Shown piece by piece: positions 8,095-18,804 of a stretch of DNA of 64,000 nucleotides; within the stretch, counting starts at the first letter, position 1; every line of letters begins with the position of its first letter. The translations under genes were made by a program, and so were the position numbers. Source of the DNA: Robbsia andropogonis (GTDB lineage Bacteria > Pseudomonadota > Gammaproteobacteria > Burkholderiales > Burkholderiaceae); contig NZ_LAQU01000020.1 of NCBI RefSeq assembly GCF_000970345.1, forward strand, positions 1 through 64,000. Direction: 5' to 3'. The notes beneath the pieces are model-generated. The model saw only the letters and a program-made list of their open reading frames with translations. It searched no databases and had not been told where the DNA came from.

Positions 8095-10476
8095 ATGACT
8101 CAGCTACTGCCGTCGGGGGATGGAGCAACACGGCCGTTCGATCCGCAAGATGATTATCGCGACTCCCGCAAATGGGCCTTGTTCGCCATTCCGGCGCTTG
8201 GACTCATTTTGCTGGCTATTCTGTGGACCGTGATCGGTACGCGGCTCTCGGTCGAGCATCGTACCGTAAGCGCCGATTCCGCGGCATCGGCCGATATCCT
8301 CGCTTCCGCGCTGGAACAGCATACGGTCAAGGCCATTCACCAGATCGATCAGATCACACGTTTCATTAAGTTCGAATACGAAAAAGACCCCGCGCATTTC
8401 AATCTGGATCTAGCATTCTCACAGGGTCTCGTACCGGCGGACGTACTGCTGCAGGTTTCCCTGGTTGGTGCCGACGGCAAGATGGTCGAAGCGGTGAGCA
8501 CACGGCCTGGACAACGCGGTATCACCGTAACGTCTGGCGCGACGACCCCGGTGGATGTCTCTGACCGCCAACACTTCCGTTATCACACCGCGCATGACAG
8601 CGACGAGTTGTTTATCAGCAAGCCGGTGCTAGGGCGTGCATCAGGTCAATGGACGCTGCAATTCACACGGCGCCTGAACAGCCCCGGCGGCCAATTCGGC
8701 GGTATCGTCGTCGTGTCGGTCGACCCCCGCTATTTCACTTCGGATTTCTATAACACCGCGGCACTCGGCGACAACGGCGTTATCGCGGTGATAAGCGACG
8801 ACGGCACTGTGCTGTCGCGGCAGACCGGCAGCCACGACCCCGAGCATCGATTCACCGCAGGCGTACGCTATCCGGAACCGCAGCATCTTGCGGGGGAGAT
8901 CGACGATCCGATCGATAACGTGACACGGCAGGTTGCGTATCGGCATATCGCCGATTATCCGCTGGGAGTCATGGCAGGCCTCGCCGTCAGCGACGAATTG
9001 GCCGCGTTCAATCACACGCGCAACGTCTACCTGATGATGACGACTTTCATGTCGGTCGCCATCATCCTCTTTCTGTTCTATGTCTGGCTGCTGATGCGCA
9101 AGCTCATGCAACGCGAACGGGAGATGCGTCTGCTCGCCGAGACGGACATCCTAACCGGTCTGCCCAACCGTTATCAAAGCTTGCGCATCCTGCGACGGGA
9201 AGTACTGCCATTGGAGAACGTGGGCCGCATCGCACTGCTGATGGTCGGGCTGGACAACTTCAAGACCATCAACGACTCCCTGGGTCACGCCGCCGGTGAT
9301 CAGGTCCTCATCAAGACCGCGGCGCGGCTGGGTGAACTGGCGGCACGCTTGAGCAGCGAGGCGCTAATCCTGGCGCGCAGCGGCGGCGATGCGTTCCTGA
9401 TTGCCATAAAGGGACCATCGGTACGCGAGGAATCGGCACTGCTCGCCGAGGCGATCGCGGAGGCACTGCAACCGCCGTTCACGGTCCGCGGCATTCCGCT
9501 GGTCTTGAACGCCAGCGTGGGTATCGCGCTCTACATGGAAAATGGCGAGAACGAGGCCGATCTGCTGAAAAAAGCGGATCTCGCGATGTACAGTGCGAAG
9601 GAGGCTGGCAAGGCCTGCTATCAGTTTTACTCGCCTCACCTGGCACGTCGCGCGGACCGTTTGATGAAGTGGGAGCAACAACTGCGCGTGGCGTTGTCCC
9701 AGAAGCAGTTCTTTGTCGAATACCAACCGATCTACAACTTGCAGGATCGCCGCATCCGCGGTTTCGAGACGTTGCTGCGCTGGCACCATCCGGATCAGGG
9801 GCTGATTCTCGCCGGTGACTTCATTCCGATCGCGGAATCCACCGGCTTGATCTTGCCACTTGGCGACTTCGCCCTGGATGCGGCCTGCGGTCAGTTGGCG
9901 CTTTGGCGCGCAGAAGGATTCAATGCATTGACCTTGGCGGTCAATGTCTCGTCAGTGCAATTCTGGCGTGGCGACCTTGTTGACACGGTACGGCGCGCGC
10001 TCGACAAACACCTTGTTCCGCCGGAACAACTGGAACTGGAAATCACCGAAACGGCGATGATCGAGTATCCGGAGCTGGTGTCCGACAAGATCACCGCATT
10101 GAAGGCGCTCGGCGTACGAATCGCATTGGATGATTTCGGGACAGGCTATTCGTCCCTATCGTATTTGCATCGCTTCCCGGTGGATACGCTGAAAATCGAT
10201 CGCTCATTCGTTCACGCCATTCCGAACGATCGCAGCGTCTGCTCGATGATCTCCGCCATCGTTGGTCTGGCGATGTCCCTCGGTCTGACGGTTGTCGTCG
10301 AAGGCATCGAGAACGACGAACAGGCGGAATGGTTGTCGCGTCTTGGGAACCTGGATGCGCAGGGCTTCCTGTTCTCGCGCCCGCTGCGTGCCGAAGCGGC
10401 GCTCGAAGCGCTGCGGAACGTGGGCGTGTCTGGCGCCGAGGCGACACTGCCGCCGAAGGACGCCCTCAACCCATAG
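8095..10476 (+). CDS. membrane sensor with degenerate GGDEF and intact EAL domain (probable c-di-GMP phosphodiesterase)
   Basis: 793 residues from the ATG at 8095. A first membrane segment is at about residues 20-45, then a periplasmic dCACHE-type sensor to about 295, a second membrane segment, a GGDEF domain and an EAL domain. The GGDEF signature reads GGDAF, so the Glu needed for cyclase activity is Ala and no RxxD inhibitory site is seen. The EAL half keeps the catalytic set: ETLLRW, NVSS, ELEITE, DDFGTGYSS, LKIDRSF and VVVEGIEN. It should break down c-di-GMP in response to a periplasmic ligand; the GGDEF part may bind GTP as an activator. Confidence 0.9.
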   Translation: MTQLLPSGDGATRPFDPQDDYRDSRKWALFAIPALGLILLAILWTVIGTRLSVEHRTVSADSAASADILASALEQHTVKAIHQIDQITRFIKFEYEKDPAHFNLDLAFSQGLVPADVLLQVSLVGADGKMVEAVSTRPGQRGITVTSGATTPVDVSDRQHFRYHTAHDSDELFISKPVLGRASGQWTLQFTRRLNSPGGQFGGIVVVSVDPRYFTSDFYNTAALGDNGVIAVISDDGTVLSRQTGSHDPEHRFTAGVRYPEPQHLAGEIDDPIDNVTRQVAYRHIADYPLGVMAGLAVSDELAAFNHTRNVYLMMTTFMSVAIILFLFYVWLLMRKLMQREREMRLLAETDILTGLPNRYQSLRILRREVLPLENVGRIALLMVGLDNFKTINDSLGHAAGDQVLIKTAARLGELAARLSSEALILARSGGDAFLIAIKGPSVREESALLAEAIAEALQPPFTVRGIPLVLNASVGIALYMENGENEADLLKKADLAMYSAKEAGKACYQFYSPHLARRADRLMKWEQQLRVALSQKQFFVEYQPIYNLQDRRIRGFETLLRWHHPDQGLILAGDFIPIAESTGLILPLGDFALDAACGQLALWRAEGFNALTLAVNVSSVQFWRGDLVDTVRRALDKHLVPPEQLELEITETAMIEYPELVSDKITALKALGVRIALDDFGTGYSSLSYLHRFPVDTLKIDRSFVHAIPNDRSVCSMISAIVGLAMSLGLTVVVEGIENDEQAEWLSRLGNLDAQGFLFSRPLRAEAALEALRNVGVSGAEATLPPKDALNP

Positions 10477-10544
10477 GGCGCGCCCTTCTGTCGATCGCGA
10501 CAGGACGCGTACGCTCCGGAGACATTACATACGGTGAGTGCCCG

Positions 10545-11000
10545 TTACACCAGCCCCATCACACCGAGGGCGATGGTGATAACGCCAAGCACCAGGTTGA
10601 TACTGACCATGGTTCGAATCGTGACCAATGCTTTTGCGCCATCCTGCCATTTCTCCGCCTGCACCGCGCGCTGCAGACGCGGGAACATCGCAAACCGGAT
10701 ATGGCCGAAAATCAGCATCATGACCACGCCGGTGCCAGTCATGGCGTGTACCGGCCAAGGCGCCTGACCACCGCCGAAGCGTCCCATCAAATAGCCACCG
10801 GAAATCAGCAACAGGCCGATGCTGATACTGACCCAGGTAAAGAAACGCCGCAGCACCCCTTCCCATAGCGGCAACCGCATTTGCGGCGCGATTTCGCTGA
10901 CCGCCGGACGCAGGCAGATGTGCGCGAAAAACATCCCCCCTACCCAGATGACAACCGCGATCAAATGCAGAAACAGCGCCACTTCCACGACATGATTCAT
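10545..11000 (-). CDS. CopD-like integral membrane protein
   Basis: 151 residues with four hydrophobic helices (about 8-28, 53-72, 82-100, 127-150), starting HVVEVALFLHLIAVVIWVGG. This pattern is typical of the CopD domain family of four-helix membrane proteins, some of which bind copper or haem. The His in helix one and in HAMTGTG fit that but do not prove it. It follows parC by 65 bases on the same strand. Function in this organism is unknown. Confidence 0.75.
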   Translation of the reverse strand: MNHVVEVALFLHLIAVVIWVGGMFFAHICLRPAVSEIAPQMRLPLWEGVLRRFFTWVSISIGLLLISGGYLMGRFGGGQAPWPVHAMTGTGVVMMLIFGHIRFAMFPRLQRAVQAEKWQDGAKALVTIRTMVSINLVLGVITIALGVMGLV

Positions 11001-11064
11001 CTCGACAACATCCTTTCCAGATAGCGTCCGCCCGATACGCGCGGCGAACGCCGGGAGATCGACT

Positions 11065-13383
11065 TCAGCGGATTGCCGGGCGCAAGCCCGTCGGCTTCAA
11101 CCGATTTGCCGGCACCTTGCCGCGTTTCGCACGCTTGCCGCGGTGTGGATCGAGCGCATCGTTGTTCAATACCGCTTCCACCGGCTTGCCGCCGCGCTCC
11201 CCCTGCAGCACCAGGCCAACCGGCGTGAAGGCAACGCTTTGCAACAGTGACTGGCCGTCTTCCAGCGACATCAGCGTAACGCCACGGCCACCGGCCATGG
11301 TCTTCATTTCATCGATACCGAAAACCAGTAACCGACCGTCGCTGGCAAGACAGGCGACTTCCGTCGCGCCATCAAGCACCGGCGTAGGCATCAGCGGTAC
11401 GGGTTGCGTATCGCCCTCGCCTTCGATCGTCATGAACGACTTCCCGCTACGATTCCGGCTGACAAGGTCACCCAGCTTCGACAGGAAACCATATCCGGCA
11501 CTGGTTGCCAGCAACAGCAGACGCTCCGGCGCGGCGGCGTAGTAGTGCAGCAATCGCGTACCCGACTCCAGGTCGACCAGCGACGTCACCGGTACGCCAT
11601 CACCCCGGCCACCCGGTAGACCCGCGACGGCGGTTGAATACACCCGGCCGTTATTGCCCCAGGCAATCAGGTTGTCGGTTGTACGGCATTCGAAGGCACC
11701 GTAGAGGGAGTCACCCGCCTTGAACGTGAACATCGCACTATCAAGGCCGTGGCCCTTCTGCGTCCGTACCCAACCACGTGCCGAGACGATGACCGTCACC
11801 GGTTCGTCAACCACGCGCGCTTCCGCGCTCGCACGCTTTTCCTGCTGGATCAGCGTACGGCGATCGTCGCCATATTGCTTTGCATCGGCCTCGATCTCCC
11901 GGATCATCAGACGACGCATGGCCGAGTCACTGCCGAGCAACTCCTCGAGCTTCTTCTTCTCGTCGGACAGCTCGGACAACTCGCGTTCGATCTTCAGGCG
12001 TTCCAGTCGCGCCAATTGGCGCAGCCGGATTTCCAGAATGTCCTCGGCCTGCCGATCGGTCAGCTTGAAACGGTCGATCAGGGCCGGCTTCGGTTCATCC
12101 GATTCGCGGATGGTCTGGATCACTTCATCGATATTCAGGAAGACGATCAAGCGTCCTTCCAGGATATGAATGCGATCATTGACCTTGCCCAGGCGATGCC
12201 GCGTACGACGGGTCATCGTCGCCTGGCGGAACGCCACCCATTCACCCAGGATCTCCGGCAACGCTTTTTGCCGCGGCCGGCCGTCTCCGCCGATCATCAC
12301 CAGGTTGATCGCCGCATTCGACTCCATGCTGGTATGCGCCAGCAAGGTGTTGATGAACTCGGTTTGATCGATACGGCTCGACTTCGGCTCGAATACGAGC
12401 CGCACCGCCGCGTCCTTGCCGGATTCGTCGCGCACCGCGTCGAGCAGTCCGAGAATCGTCTGCTTGCCTGCAAGCTGCTCCGGTGTCAGCGCCTTCTTGC
12501 CCAGCTTGATCTTCGGATTGGTCAGGTCCTCGATTTCCTCGAGCACTTTCTGACCCGATGTGTTCGGCGGCAGCTCGGTCACCACCAGATTCCATTGCCC
12601 ACGCGCCAGTTCTTCGATCTTCCAGCGTGCACGCACTTTCAGGGAGCCGCGACCGGTCTCGTAGGCCGCGGCGATTTCCGCAGGGCTCGAGATAATCTGA
12701 CCACCGCCCGGGAAGTCCGGTCCGGGCATCAACGCCAGCAACTCGTCGAGCGCCATCTTCGGGTTACGAATCAAGGCCACCGCCGCGGCGGCCGTCTCGC
12801 GCAAATTATGCGACGGAATTTCAGTGGCCATGCCTACCGCGATACCGGACGCCCCGTTCAGCAATACGAACGGCAACCTCGCCGGCAATAGCCGCGGCTC
12901 CTGAAAGGATCCATCATAGTTCGGCATGAAATCGACGGTCCCCATATCGATTTCATCGAGCAACAGCTTCGCAATGGGTGTCAGGCGCGCCTCGGTGTAT
13001 CGCATCGCCGCGGCGCCATCCCCATCCCGCGAGCCGAAATTACCCTGGCCGTCGATCAGCGGATAGCGCATCGAGAAACCCTGCGCCAAGCGCACCAATG
13101 CGTCATACGCGGATTGGTCGCCGTGCGGGTGGTATTTACCCAATACGTCGCCGACCACACGTGCCGATTTCACCGGCTTCGCGTCGGACGCCAGGCCCAT
13201 TTCGCTCATTGCGTAAAGGATGCGGCGTTGTACCGGCTTCTGCCCATCGCAGACGTCGGGCAACGCGCGCCCTTTCACAACCGAGACCGCGTAATCCAGA
13301 TACGCCCGTTCCGCGTAGACGCCCAGCGTCAACGCATCGCCATCCGGCGGGGGCGTCTCGATAGTGTCGTATTCCATGACCAT
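11065..13383 (-). CDS. parC: DNA topoisomerase IV subunit A
   Basis: Catalytic subunit of topoisomerase IV, which unlinks daughter chromosomes; works as ParC2ParE2. 772 residues. The winged-helix region holds [20 protein letters not shown], the quinolone-determining stretch [18 protein letters not shown] and the catalytic tyrosine in [12 protein letters not shown] long coiled-coil tower and a beta-pinwheel-like C-terminal domain follow. It starts 12 bases after the parE stop, so both should share one mRNA. The first or third codon could be the start. Confidence 0.96.
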   Translation of the reverse strand: MVMEYDTIETPPPDGDALTLGVYAERAYLDYAVSVVKGRALPDVCDGQKPVQRRILYAMSEMGLASDAKPVKSARVVGDVLGKYHPHGDQSAYDALVRLAQGFSMRYPLIDGQGNFGSRDGDGAAAMRYTEARLTPIAKLLLDEIDMGTVDFMPNYDGSFQEPRLLPARLPFVLLNGASGIAVGMATEIPSHNLRETAAAAVALIRNPKMALDELLALMPGPDFPGGGQIISSPAEIAAAYETGRGSLKVRARWKIEELARGQWNLVVTELPPNTSGQKVLEEIEDLTNPKIKLGKKALTPEQLAGKQTILGLLDAVRDESGKDAAVRLVFEPKSSRIDQTEFINTLLAHTSMESNAAINLVMIGGDGRPRQKALPEILGEWVAFRQATMTRRTRHRLGKVNDRIHILEGRLIVFLNIDEVIQTIRESDEPKPALIDRFKLTDRQAEDILEIRLRQLARLERLKIERELSELSDEKKKLEELLGSDSAMRRLMIREIEADAKQYGDDRRTLIQQEKRASAEARVVDEPVTVIVSARGWVRTQKGHGLDSAMFTFKAGDSLYGAFECRTTDNLIAWGNNGRVYSTAVAGLPGGRGDGVPVTSLVDLESGTRLLHYYAAAPERLLLLATSAGYGFLSKLGDLVSRNRSGKSFMTIEGEGDTQPVPLMPTPVLDGATEVACLASDGRLLVFGIDEMKTMAGGRGVTLMSLEDGQSLLQSVAFTPVGLVLQGERGGKPVEAVLNNDALDPHRGKRAKRGKVPANRLKPTGLRPAIR

Positions 13384-13395
13384 GTCCTGCTTGCC

Positions 13396-15381
13396 TTAAA
13401 TGTCCGCTTCGACTTCGTTGCCCTTCTCTTCCAACCAACTGCGGCGCGCGGCGGCTTCGCCCTTGCCCATCAGCATCGTCATCATCGTGACCGTGGTGTC
13501 GAAGTCGAATTCACCCAACGTAACCGGTGACAGGCGTCGGGTATCGGGATTCATCGTCGTATCCCACAATTGTTCGGGGCTCATTTCGCCCAGGCCCTTG
13601 AAGCGGCTGATGCTCCACTGGGTCTCACGCACGCCGTCCTTGCGCAGCTTGTCGAGGATCGACTCCAACTCGGCCTCGTCCAGCGCATAGAGCTTCTGCG
13701 CGGGACGCTTGCCGCGCGCCGGTGCATCCACGCGGAACAGCGGCGGCCGTGCCACGTAGATATGCTGCCGCGCGACCAGTTGCGGGAAATGCTTGAAGAA
13801 CAATGTCAGCAGCAGTACCTGGATGTGCGAGCCGTCGACATCCGCATCAGACAGAATGCAGATCTTGCCGTAGCGGAGGTTCGACAGGTCGACCGGGTCG
13901 TTTGGCCCGTGCGGATCGACGCCAATCGCGACCGAGATATCGTGTACTTCGTTATTGCCGAACAGCCGGTCGCGCTCGGTTTCCCAGGTGTTCAGGACCT
14001 TGCCGCGCAACGGCAGAATCGCCTGGAATTCCTTCTCCCGCCCCATCTTGGCCGACCCGCCCGCGGAGTCACCCTCGACCAGGAACAGCTCGTTGCGGCT
14101 GAGATCGGTGGATTCGCAATCGGTCAGCTTGCCGGGCAACACCGCCACGCCGGAACTCTTGCGTTTTTCGATTTTCTGGCCGGCGCGGGTCCGCGCCTGC
14201 GCCTGCTTGATCACCAGGTCCGCCAGCTTCTTGCCATGCTCGACGTGCTGGTTCAACCACAACTCCAGCGCCGGCCGGGTGAAGGACGACACGAGTTTGA
14301 CCGCGTCGCGACTGTTCAGGCGCTCCTTGATCTGGCCCTGGAACTGCGGGTCCAGCACTTTCGCCGAAAGTACATACGAAACACGAGAAAACACATCGTC
14401 AGCGAGTAGCTTGACGCCCTTCGGCAACAGGCCTCGCAGTTCGATGAAACTCCGCACCGCCTGGAACAGGCCGTCGCGCAGTCCGGATTCATGCGTACCG
14501 TGCGCCGGAGTGGGGATCAGGTTCACATACGATTCACGCAGTAGCGCGCCCTCTTCGGTCCATGCCACCACCCACGCCGCGCCTTCGCCCGGCGCGAAAT
14601 TTTCTTCGCCGTTGCGGGCAGGATCGGCAAAACGCTCGCCCTCGAACAGCGGCACGAGCGGCTCCGCGCCGTTCAGGCCCTCGCTCAGGTATCCGCGCAG
14701 GCCGTCCTGATACTGCCAAACCTGGCGCTCTCCGGTCTTCTCGATCGTCAATTCGACTTCGACACCGGCGAGCAGCACCGCTTTCGAGCGCAGCAGGCGT
14801 TGCAATTCAGCTAGCGGCAGGGCGGGCGAGTCAAAGTACTTCCCATCGGGGATGACGGTGACACGGGTACCACTGCGCTTGTCGCCACGGTTGGCCGGAC
14901 GAACGGTGAGCGCACGAGTAACCACTCCGTGCTCGAAACCGATATCGGCCACTTTGCCGTCCCGCCAGACGGTGACGTCAAGATGCGTGGACAGCGCGTT
15001 GGTGACCGATACGCCCACGCCGTGCAGGCCTCCGGAAAACGAGTACGCGCCACCGGACGCCTTGTCGAACTTGCCGCCCGCGTGCAAGCGCGTGAAAACG
15101 ATCTCGATGACGCTGACGCCTTCCTCGGGATGGATGCCATGCGGGATGCCACGGCCCTCATCCTCGACGCTGATGGCGCCATTGGCATGCAGCGTCACGG
15201 AAATGCGCTTGCCGTTGCCACCGAGCGCTTCATCAGACGCGTTATCGATGACTTCCTGGATGATGTGCAGCGGATTTTCCGTCCGCGTGTACATGCCCGG
15301 CCGCTGCTTGACGGGCTCGAGGCCCTTCAGCACCTTGATCGAGGCTTCGCTATAGGCAGGATTCGTCGGTTTCTTGGACAT
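13396..15381 (-). CDS. parE: DNA topoisomerase IV subunit B
   Basis: ATPase subunit of topoisomerase IV, 661 residues. The GHKL ATP site is visible as DNASDEALGGNGKR, DEGRGIPHGIHPEEG and SGGLHGVGVSVTNALS. The TOPRIM domain has LFLVEGDSAGGSAKMGR and the metal motif ILSDADVDGSHI. It is the first gene of a parE-parC pair on the minus strand. A possible -10 lies about 220 bases upstream. Confidence 0.96.
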   Translation of the reverse strand: MSKKPTNPAYSEASIKVLKGLEPVKQRPGMYTRTENPLHIIQEVIDNASDEALGGNGKRISVTLHANGAISVEDEGRGIPHGIHPEEGVSVIEIVFTRLHAGGKFDKASGGAYSFSGGLHGVGVSVTNALSTHLDVTVWRDGKVADIGFEHGVVTRALTVRPANRGDKRSGTRVTVIPDGKYFDSPALPLAELQRLLRSKAVLLAGVEVELTIEKTGERQVWQYQDGLRGYLSEGLNGAEPLVPLFEGERFADPARNGEENFAPGEGAAWVVAWTEEGALLRESYVNLIPTPAHGTHESGLRDGLFQAVRSFIELRGLLPKGVKLLADDVFSRVSYVLSAKVLDPQFQGQIKERLNSRDAVKLVSSFTRPALELWLNQHVEHGKKLADLVIKQAQARTRAGQKIEKRKSSGVAVLPGKLTDCESTDLSRNELFLVEGDSAGGSAKMGREKEFQAILPLRGKVLNTWETERDRLFGNNEVHDISVAIGVDPHGPNDPVDLSNLRYGKICILSDADVDGSHIQVLLLTLFFKHFPQLVARQHIYVARPPLFRVDAPARGKRPAQKLYALDEAELESILDKLRKDGVRETQWSISRFKGLGEMSPEQLWDTTMNPDTRRLSPVTLGEFDFDTTVTMMTMLMGKGEAAARRSWLEEKGNEVEADI

Positions 15382-15775
15382 GTGGTTCGAAATTCAGCAT
15401 CGGGCCGGGCGCGTCTGACGACAGCCGTCCGGCCACAAAAAATACAAATGACGATGTCGCGCCAGGTAGTCGGCACGGGCATTTCCCCGTCCGTCCGCCC
15501 GTCACGGCCGACACATCGGATACGGACGCCGGTCCACGGGCAACCCGCAACCGGTGTTCAGACGCGAAAACAGGGCAGAAACCCCGATGGCCGCGCGTAT
15601 TTTACTGTGTAGGACGATCGAGTGTACCTTGCGCGCGTGTAATTGGCCGCTTGGGAGGTCCCGGTCGGTGATACGGTACCGCACACCCGGCTCTCATCGC
15701 GAGGCACCGCCGCAAGAACGGCGCCCACCGCGCGACAAGACGGATGGCGGTTCGGCACACGCCGTTCCCTTCCGG
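15382..15775 (-). promoter_or_regulatory. intergenic region with a possible parE promoter
   Basis: No supported gene. On the minus strand TAAAAT (15604-15599) is a good -10, but the hexamer 17 bases upstream (GTACAC) is weak. The leader would be about 210 bases. Nothing else stands out. Confidence 0.35.
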
Positions 15776-17791
15776 TCAGCCTTCGCCGCGGGACTTCGCC
15801 TCCAGCGTTTCCCAGCGCTCCAGCGCGATCATCAGTTCGTCGTCGATTTCGGCGAATCGATCGGTCACCTTGGTGCCTTCGGCCGGATTATCGACGAAAA
15901 TCTTGCCGTCCTCGATCAGTGCCGACAGGTGTTTCTGCTCTGTTTCGAGATCGGAGATTGTCGCCGGAAGCGTCTCCAGTTCGCGTTGTTCCTTGAAAGA
16001 CAACTTGACCGGCTTGCCCTTCGGCACCGTGGGGATGGCCGTGGTGGAGCCGGCGGGCGCAGGCATGGAAGCAGCAGCGGGAGCATGAGCGCCGGACACG
16101 CTACTCGCGGACGCGTCCTGGCGCTTTGCGGCTTTGCCGCCAGCGGACCAGGGGGTGGCCGGCAAGGCATCGCCACTGGTATGTTGCGTGCGCGCCGACT
16201 GCGTCCGCCAATCGGAGAATCCCCCCACATACTCGCGCCACACGCCATTGCCTTCGAACGCAATGACCGACGTCACGACGTTATCCAGGAAGGTGCGGTC
16301 GTGGCTCACCAGCAGGACGGTGCCCGGGTAGTCCGCCAGCAGTTCCTCGAGCAGTTCCAGCGTGGGAATATCGAGGTCGTTGGTGGGTTCGTCGAGCACC
16401 AGCACATTCGATGGCCGCGCGAAAAGACGCGCCAGCAGCAGGCGATTGCGCTCACCGCCGGACAGCGACTTCACCGGGGAGCGGGCCCGCTCCGGGGAAA
16501 ACAGGAAGTCCGCCAGATAGCTCATGACGTGCTTGCGGGCACCATTGATCTCGACCCAGTCCGAACCTGGGGCGATCGTGTCCGCGAGGCTCCGCTCCGG
16601 GTCCAGTTGCGCACGCATCTGGTCAAAATAGGCCACCTGGATATTCGATCCGGTCCGCAGCGAGCCGCTATCCGGTGCAATCTCACCGAGCATCAGCTTG
16701 ATCAACGTGGTCTTGCCCGCGCCATTCGGACCGATCAGGCCGATCTTGTCGCCCCGCATCACGGTGGCGGTGAGCTTGTTGATCAGGGTCCAGCCTTCAT
16801 AGCCCTTGGAGACATCGATCATTTCGGTAACGATCTTGCCCGAACGATCGGCTTGGCTGACGTCCAGTTTGACATTGCCCTGGACGTTTCGCCGCTCCGA
16901 GCGCTCGCCACGCATGGCTTCCAAGCGGGCGATACGGCCGACGCTTCGAGTCCGCCGCGCTTCCACGCCCTTACGAATCCAGACTTCCTCTTGTGCCAGC
17001 AATTTATCGAATTTGGCGTTTTCAATGCGCTCGGTCTCGAGTTGCTGTTCCTTGCGAATCTGATACGCCGCGAAATTGCCGGGATAGGACAGCAAGCGCC
17101 CGCGGTCGAGCTCGACGATACGGGTGGCAACAGTATCCAGGAACCGGCGATCGTGGGTGATGAACAGCAGGCTGGTGCGCAACGAGATCACCAGCGATTC
17201 GAGCCACCGGATGGCATCGAAATCGAGGTGGTTGGTCGGTTCATCAAGGAGCAGCAGGTCGGGGGCGCTGACCAGCGCCCGCGCGATGGCGACCCGCTTG
17301 CGCATGCCGCCGGACAAGTCATCCACGCGCATCGTCTCATCGAGACCCAGTTGTTCGAGCGTCGTTTCCACGCGATTGCGCCAAGACCACGCATCGGTCG
17401 CGTCGAGCGCGCCTTGCAGTTCGGTGAGGCGCGCCATCAGCGCATCGGAATCGCTGCCTTCCGCGCCCAGTTGGGACGAGACCTCGTCGTATTCAGCGAG
17501 AAGGCGCATGGCATCGGCGAGACCGGAGGCGACGGCCTCGAAGATCGTCTCACCTTCGGTGAACTCGGGCTCCTGGGCGACGAAAATCGTTTTCAGATTG
17601 GATTGACGCGAGACGAGTCCATCGTCCGGACGGCTCAGGCCCGCGACAATTTTGAGCAGTGAGGACTTGCCGGCGCCGTTCCGGCCAATCAGGCCAACGC
17701 GTTCACCCTGCTCGATAGAGAAATCGGCGTGGTCCAACAAAGCCACGTGACCGAACGCCAGTTGAGCGCCGGTAATGGAATACATCGACAT
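15776..17791 (-). CDS. uup: ABC-F family ATPase Uup
   Basis: Soluble ABC-F protein with two ATP domains, acting on ribosomes and, for Uup, linked to DNA-transposon excision and branched-DNA tolerance. Domain one has GRNGAGKSS, LSGGMRKRVAIARAL and LLLDEPTNHLD. Domain two has GPNGAGKTT, LSGGERNRLLLARL and VLDEPTNDLD. An Ala/Pro linker leads to a C-terminal coiled coil (RELETLPATISDLETEQ), which marks Uup rather than EttA or YbiT. 671 residues; start at 17791 or two codons later. Confidence 0.9.
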   Translation of the reverse strand: MSMYSITGAQLAFGHVALLDHADFSIEQGERVGLIGRNGAGKSSLLKIVAGLSRPDDGLVSRQSNLKTIFVAQEPEFTEGETIFEAVASGLADAMRLLAEYDEVSSQLGAEGSDSDALMARLTELQGALDATDAWSWRNRVETTLEQLGLDETMRVDDLSGGMRKRVAIARALVSAPDLLLLDEPTNHLDFDAIRWLESLVISLRTSLLFITHDRRFLDTVATRIVELDRGRLLSYPGNFAAYQIRKEQQLETERIENAKFDKLLAQEEVWIRKGVEARRTRSVGRIARLEAMRGERSERRNVQGNVKLDVSQADRSGKIVTEMIDVSKGYEGWTLINKLTATVMRGDKIGLIGPNGAGKTTLIKLMLGEIAPDSGSLRTGSNIQVAYFDQMRAQLDPERSLADTIAPGSDWVEINGARKHVMSYLADFLFSPERARSPVKSLSGGERNRLLLARLFARPSNVLVLDEPTNDLDIPTLELLEELLADYPGTVLLVSHDRTFLDNVVTSVIAFEGNGVWREYVGGFSDWRTQSARTQHTSGDALPATPWSAGGKAAKRQDASASSVSGAHAPAAASMPAPAGSTTAIPTVPKGKPVKLSFKEQRELETLPATISDLETEQKHLSALIEDGKIFVDNPAEGTKVTDRFAEIDDELMIALERWETLEAKSRGEG

Positions 17792-18215
17792 GAGAAGGCT
17801 GTCCAGCAGCGGTTAGGCAGGATCAAGCGATCCCGGCATTATGACCGCCGCAAAAGGGGAAATCGGTTGGGCGCTATTGTACCGGCTGTGCGTAACACGG
17901 CTCGCGAAGTGCGGAAATGAGGCTGATCGGGCGGTGAATACGACTGAAAAGTCAGGCCTTAGTCGTTTTTTGGGGAATGGGCGGGTGCAGTCAGGAACGT
18001 GTCACACGCGGGGAAGGAGCGGGACGGAGGCGGCGGAGCGGCAAGCGGGGGGATTGGGTGATGGGTTCGAGGACGGCCCACAGCGAAGCGATGTTGCCGT
18101 AGTGGCAAACCGTTTTTCGCGCGCTTAACAAGCCGGGCGTCCGGCAGGTATCACTGGCGCCAAGCGTGCTCTTCGGTCGCGAATCAACCAAGCCGTGTCG
18201 GACAAATCAGGTGGA
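17792..18215 (-). other. intergenic region upstream of uup
   Basis: No supported gene on either strand; plus-strand frames are Arg/Gly-rich with no ribosome site. A TACAAT hexamer (17881-17876, minus strand) could be the uup -10, but no good -35 goes with it. Confidence 0.45.
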
Positions 18216-18350
18216 TCAAACCTCGTTTTTGCGGGACATGACCGTGGTTAATGTCCGTTTCAAACGTACGTTGCGCCACGTCTCATGAAACAAGGTGACC
18301 ACCGCCAGACCGAATACCGCCGCCCCACCCGCCAACCATTCAACGCCCAT
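18216..18350 (-). CDS. small single-span membrane protein, hypothetical
   Basis: 44 residues beginning MGVEWLAGGAAVFGLAVVTL, one hydrophobic helix followed by a basic tail. The ATG at 18350 has GGGGGAAG just upstream; the open frame to 18557 lacks such a site. No family recognised. Upstream of the tRNA and probably chromosomal. Confidence 0.45.
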   Translation of the reverse strand: MGVEWLAGGAAVFGLAVVTLFHETWRNVRLKRTLTTVMSRKNEV

Positions 18351-18625
18351 TTTCTTCCCCCGACCTTTGTCACGGAAAACAGATAACCCTATGACTACGT
18401 TAGCGCGAAAAAATTGAGGTTTGTATACAGCGGATATCAATTTTTCTCCACTACCGCCCCGGCGATGCGGCTGAACAACAGAGACCATGCTCACAGGATA
18501 GGGCAGAGGTGATTCTATGGGGGAAAAGAGGCTCGGCCGTTCGGCCGGTTCGCTCACATTCGCCTGCCAATACCCCCACCCGCCTGGAATGCCCCCTTCC
18601 CCTCTGCTATACTCTGCCTCCGCGT

Positions 18626-18700
18626 CTCCCCGTAGTTCAATGGATAGAACAAGTGCCTCCTAAGCGCTAGATACAGGTTCGATTCCTGTCGGGGGGACCA
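18626..18700 (+). tRNA. tRNA-Arg (anticodon CCT)
   Basis: 75 bases including CCA. The acceptor stem pairs CTCCCCG with CGGGGGG (one T-G pair). The D arm is around TTCAATGGATAGAA. The anticodon stem AGTGC/GCGCT closes the loop CTCCTAA, anticodon CCT. The T arm is ACAGG-TTCGATT-CCTGT. Its 3' end is the attachment site of the integrated element that follows. Confidence 0.97.
18686..18700 (+). repeat. attachment core 1 (attL), 3' end of tRNA-Arg
   Basis: CTGTCGGGGGGACCA. Near-identical copies with five instead of six G are at 31598-31611 and 37731-37744. Bases 18686-18831 as a whole align with 37731-37857 with substitutions and one gap of about 20 bases. Confidence 0.85.
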
Positions 18701-18734
18701 TAGAACATTCCAGCGTGTTCCAAAGAGATACTTG

Positions 18735-18769
18735 AAACCCCCGACAAGCCTAGCTTCCGGGGGTTTTTT
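18735..18769 (+). terminator. intrinsic terminator of tRNA-Arg
   Basis: AAACCCCC (18735-18742) pairs with GGGGGTTT (18759-18766) and is followed by a T-run. It lies 35 bases after the tRNA. A slightly decayed copy is at about 37779-37812. Confidence 0.85.
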
Positions 18770-18804
18770 ATTCCCGTATGTTCCAAAGACATCCATTTAC
18801 AGCC

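Noticed and set aside
11749-12891. 380-residue plus-strand frame opposite parC
   Set aside because: Shadow of ParC; no independent motif.
15554-17662. 702-residue plus-strand frame opposite uup
   Set aside because: Long only because of GC-rich codon bias; uup on the minus strand has all ABC-F motifs.
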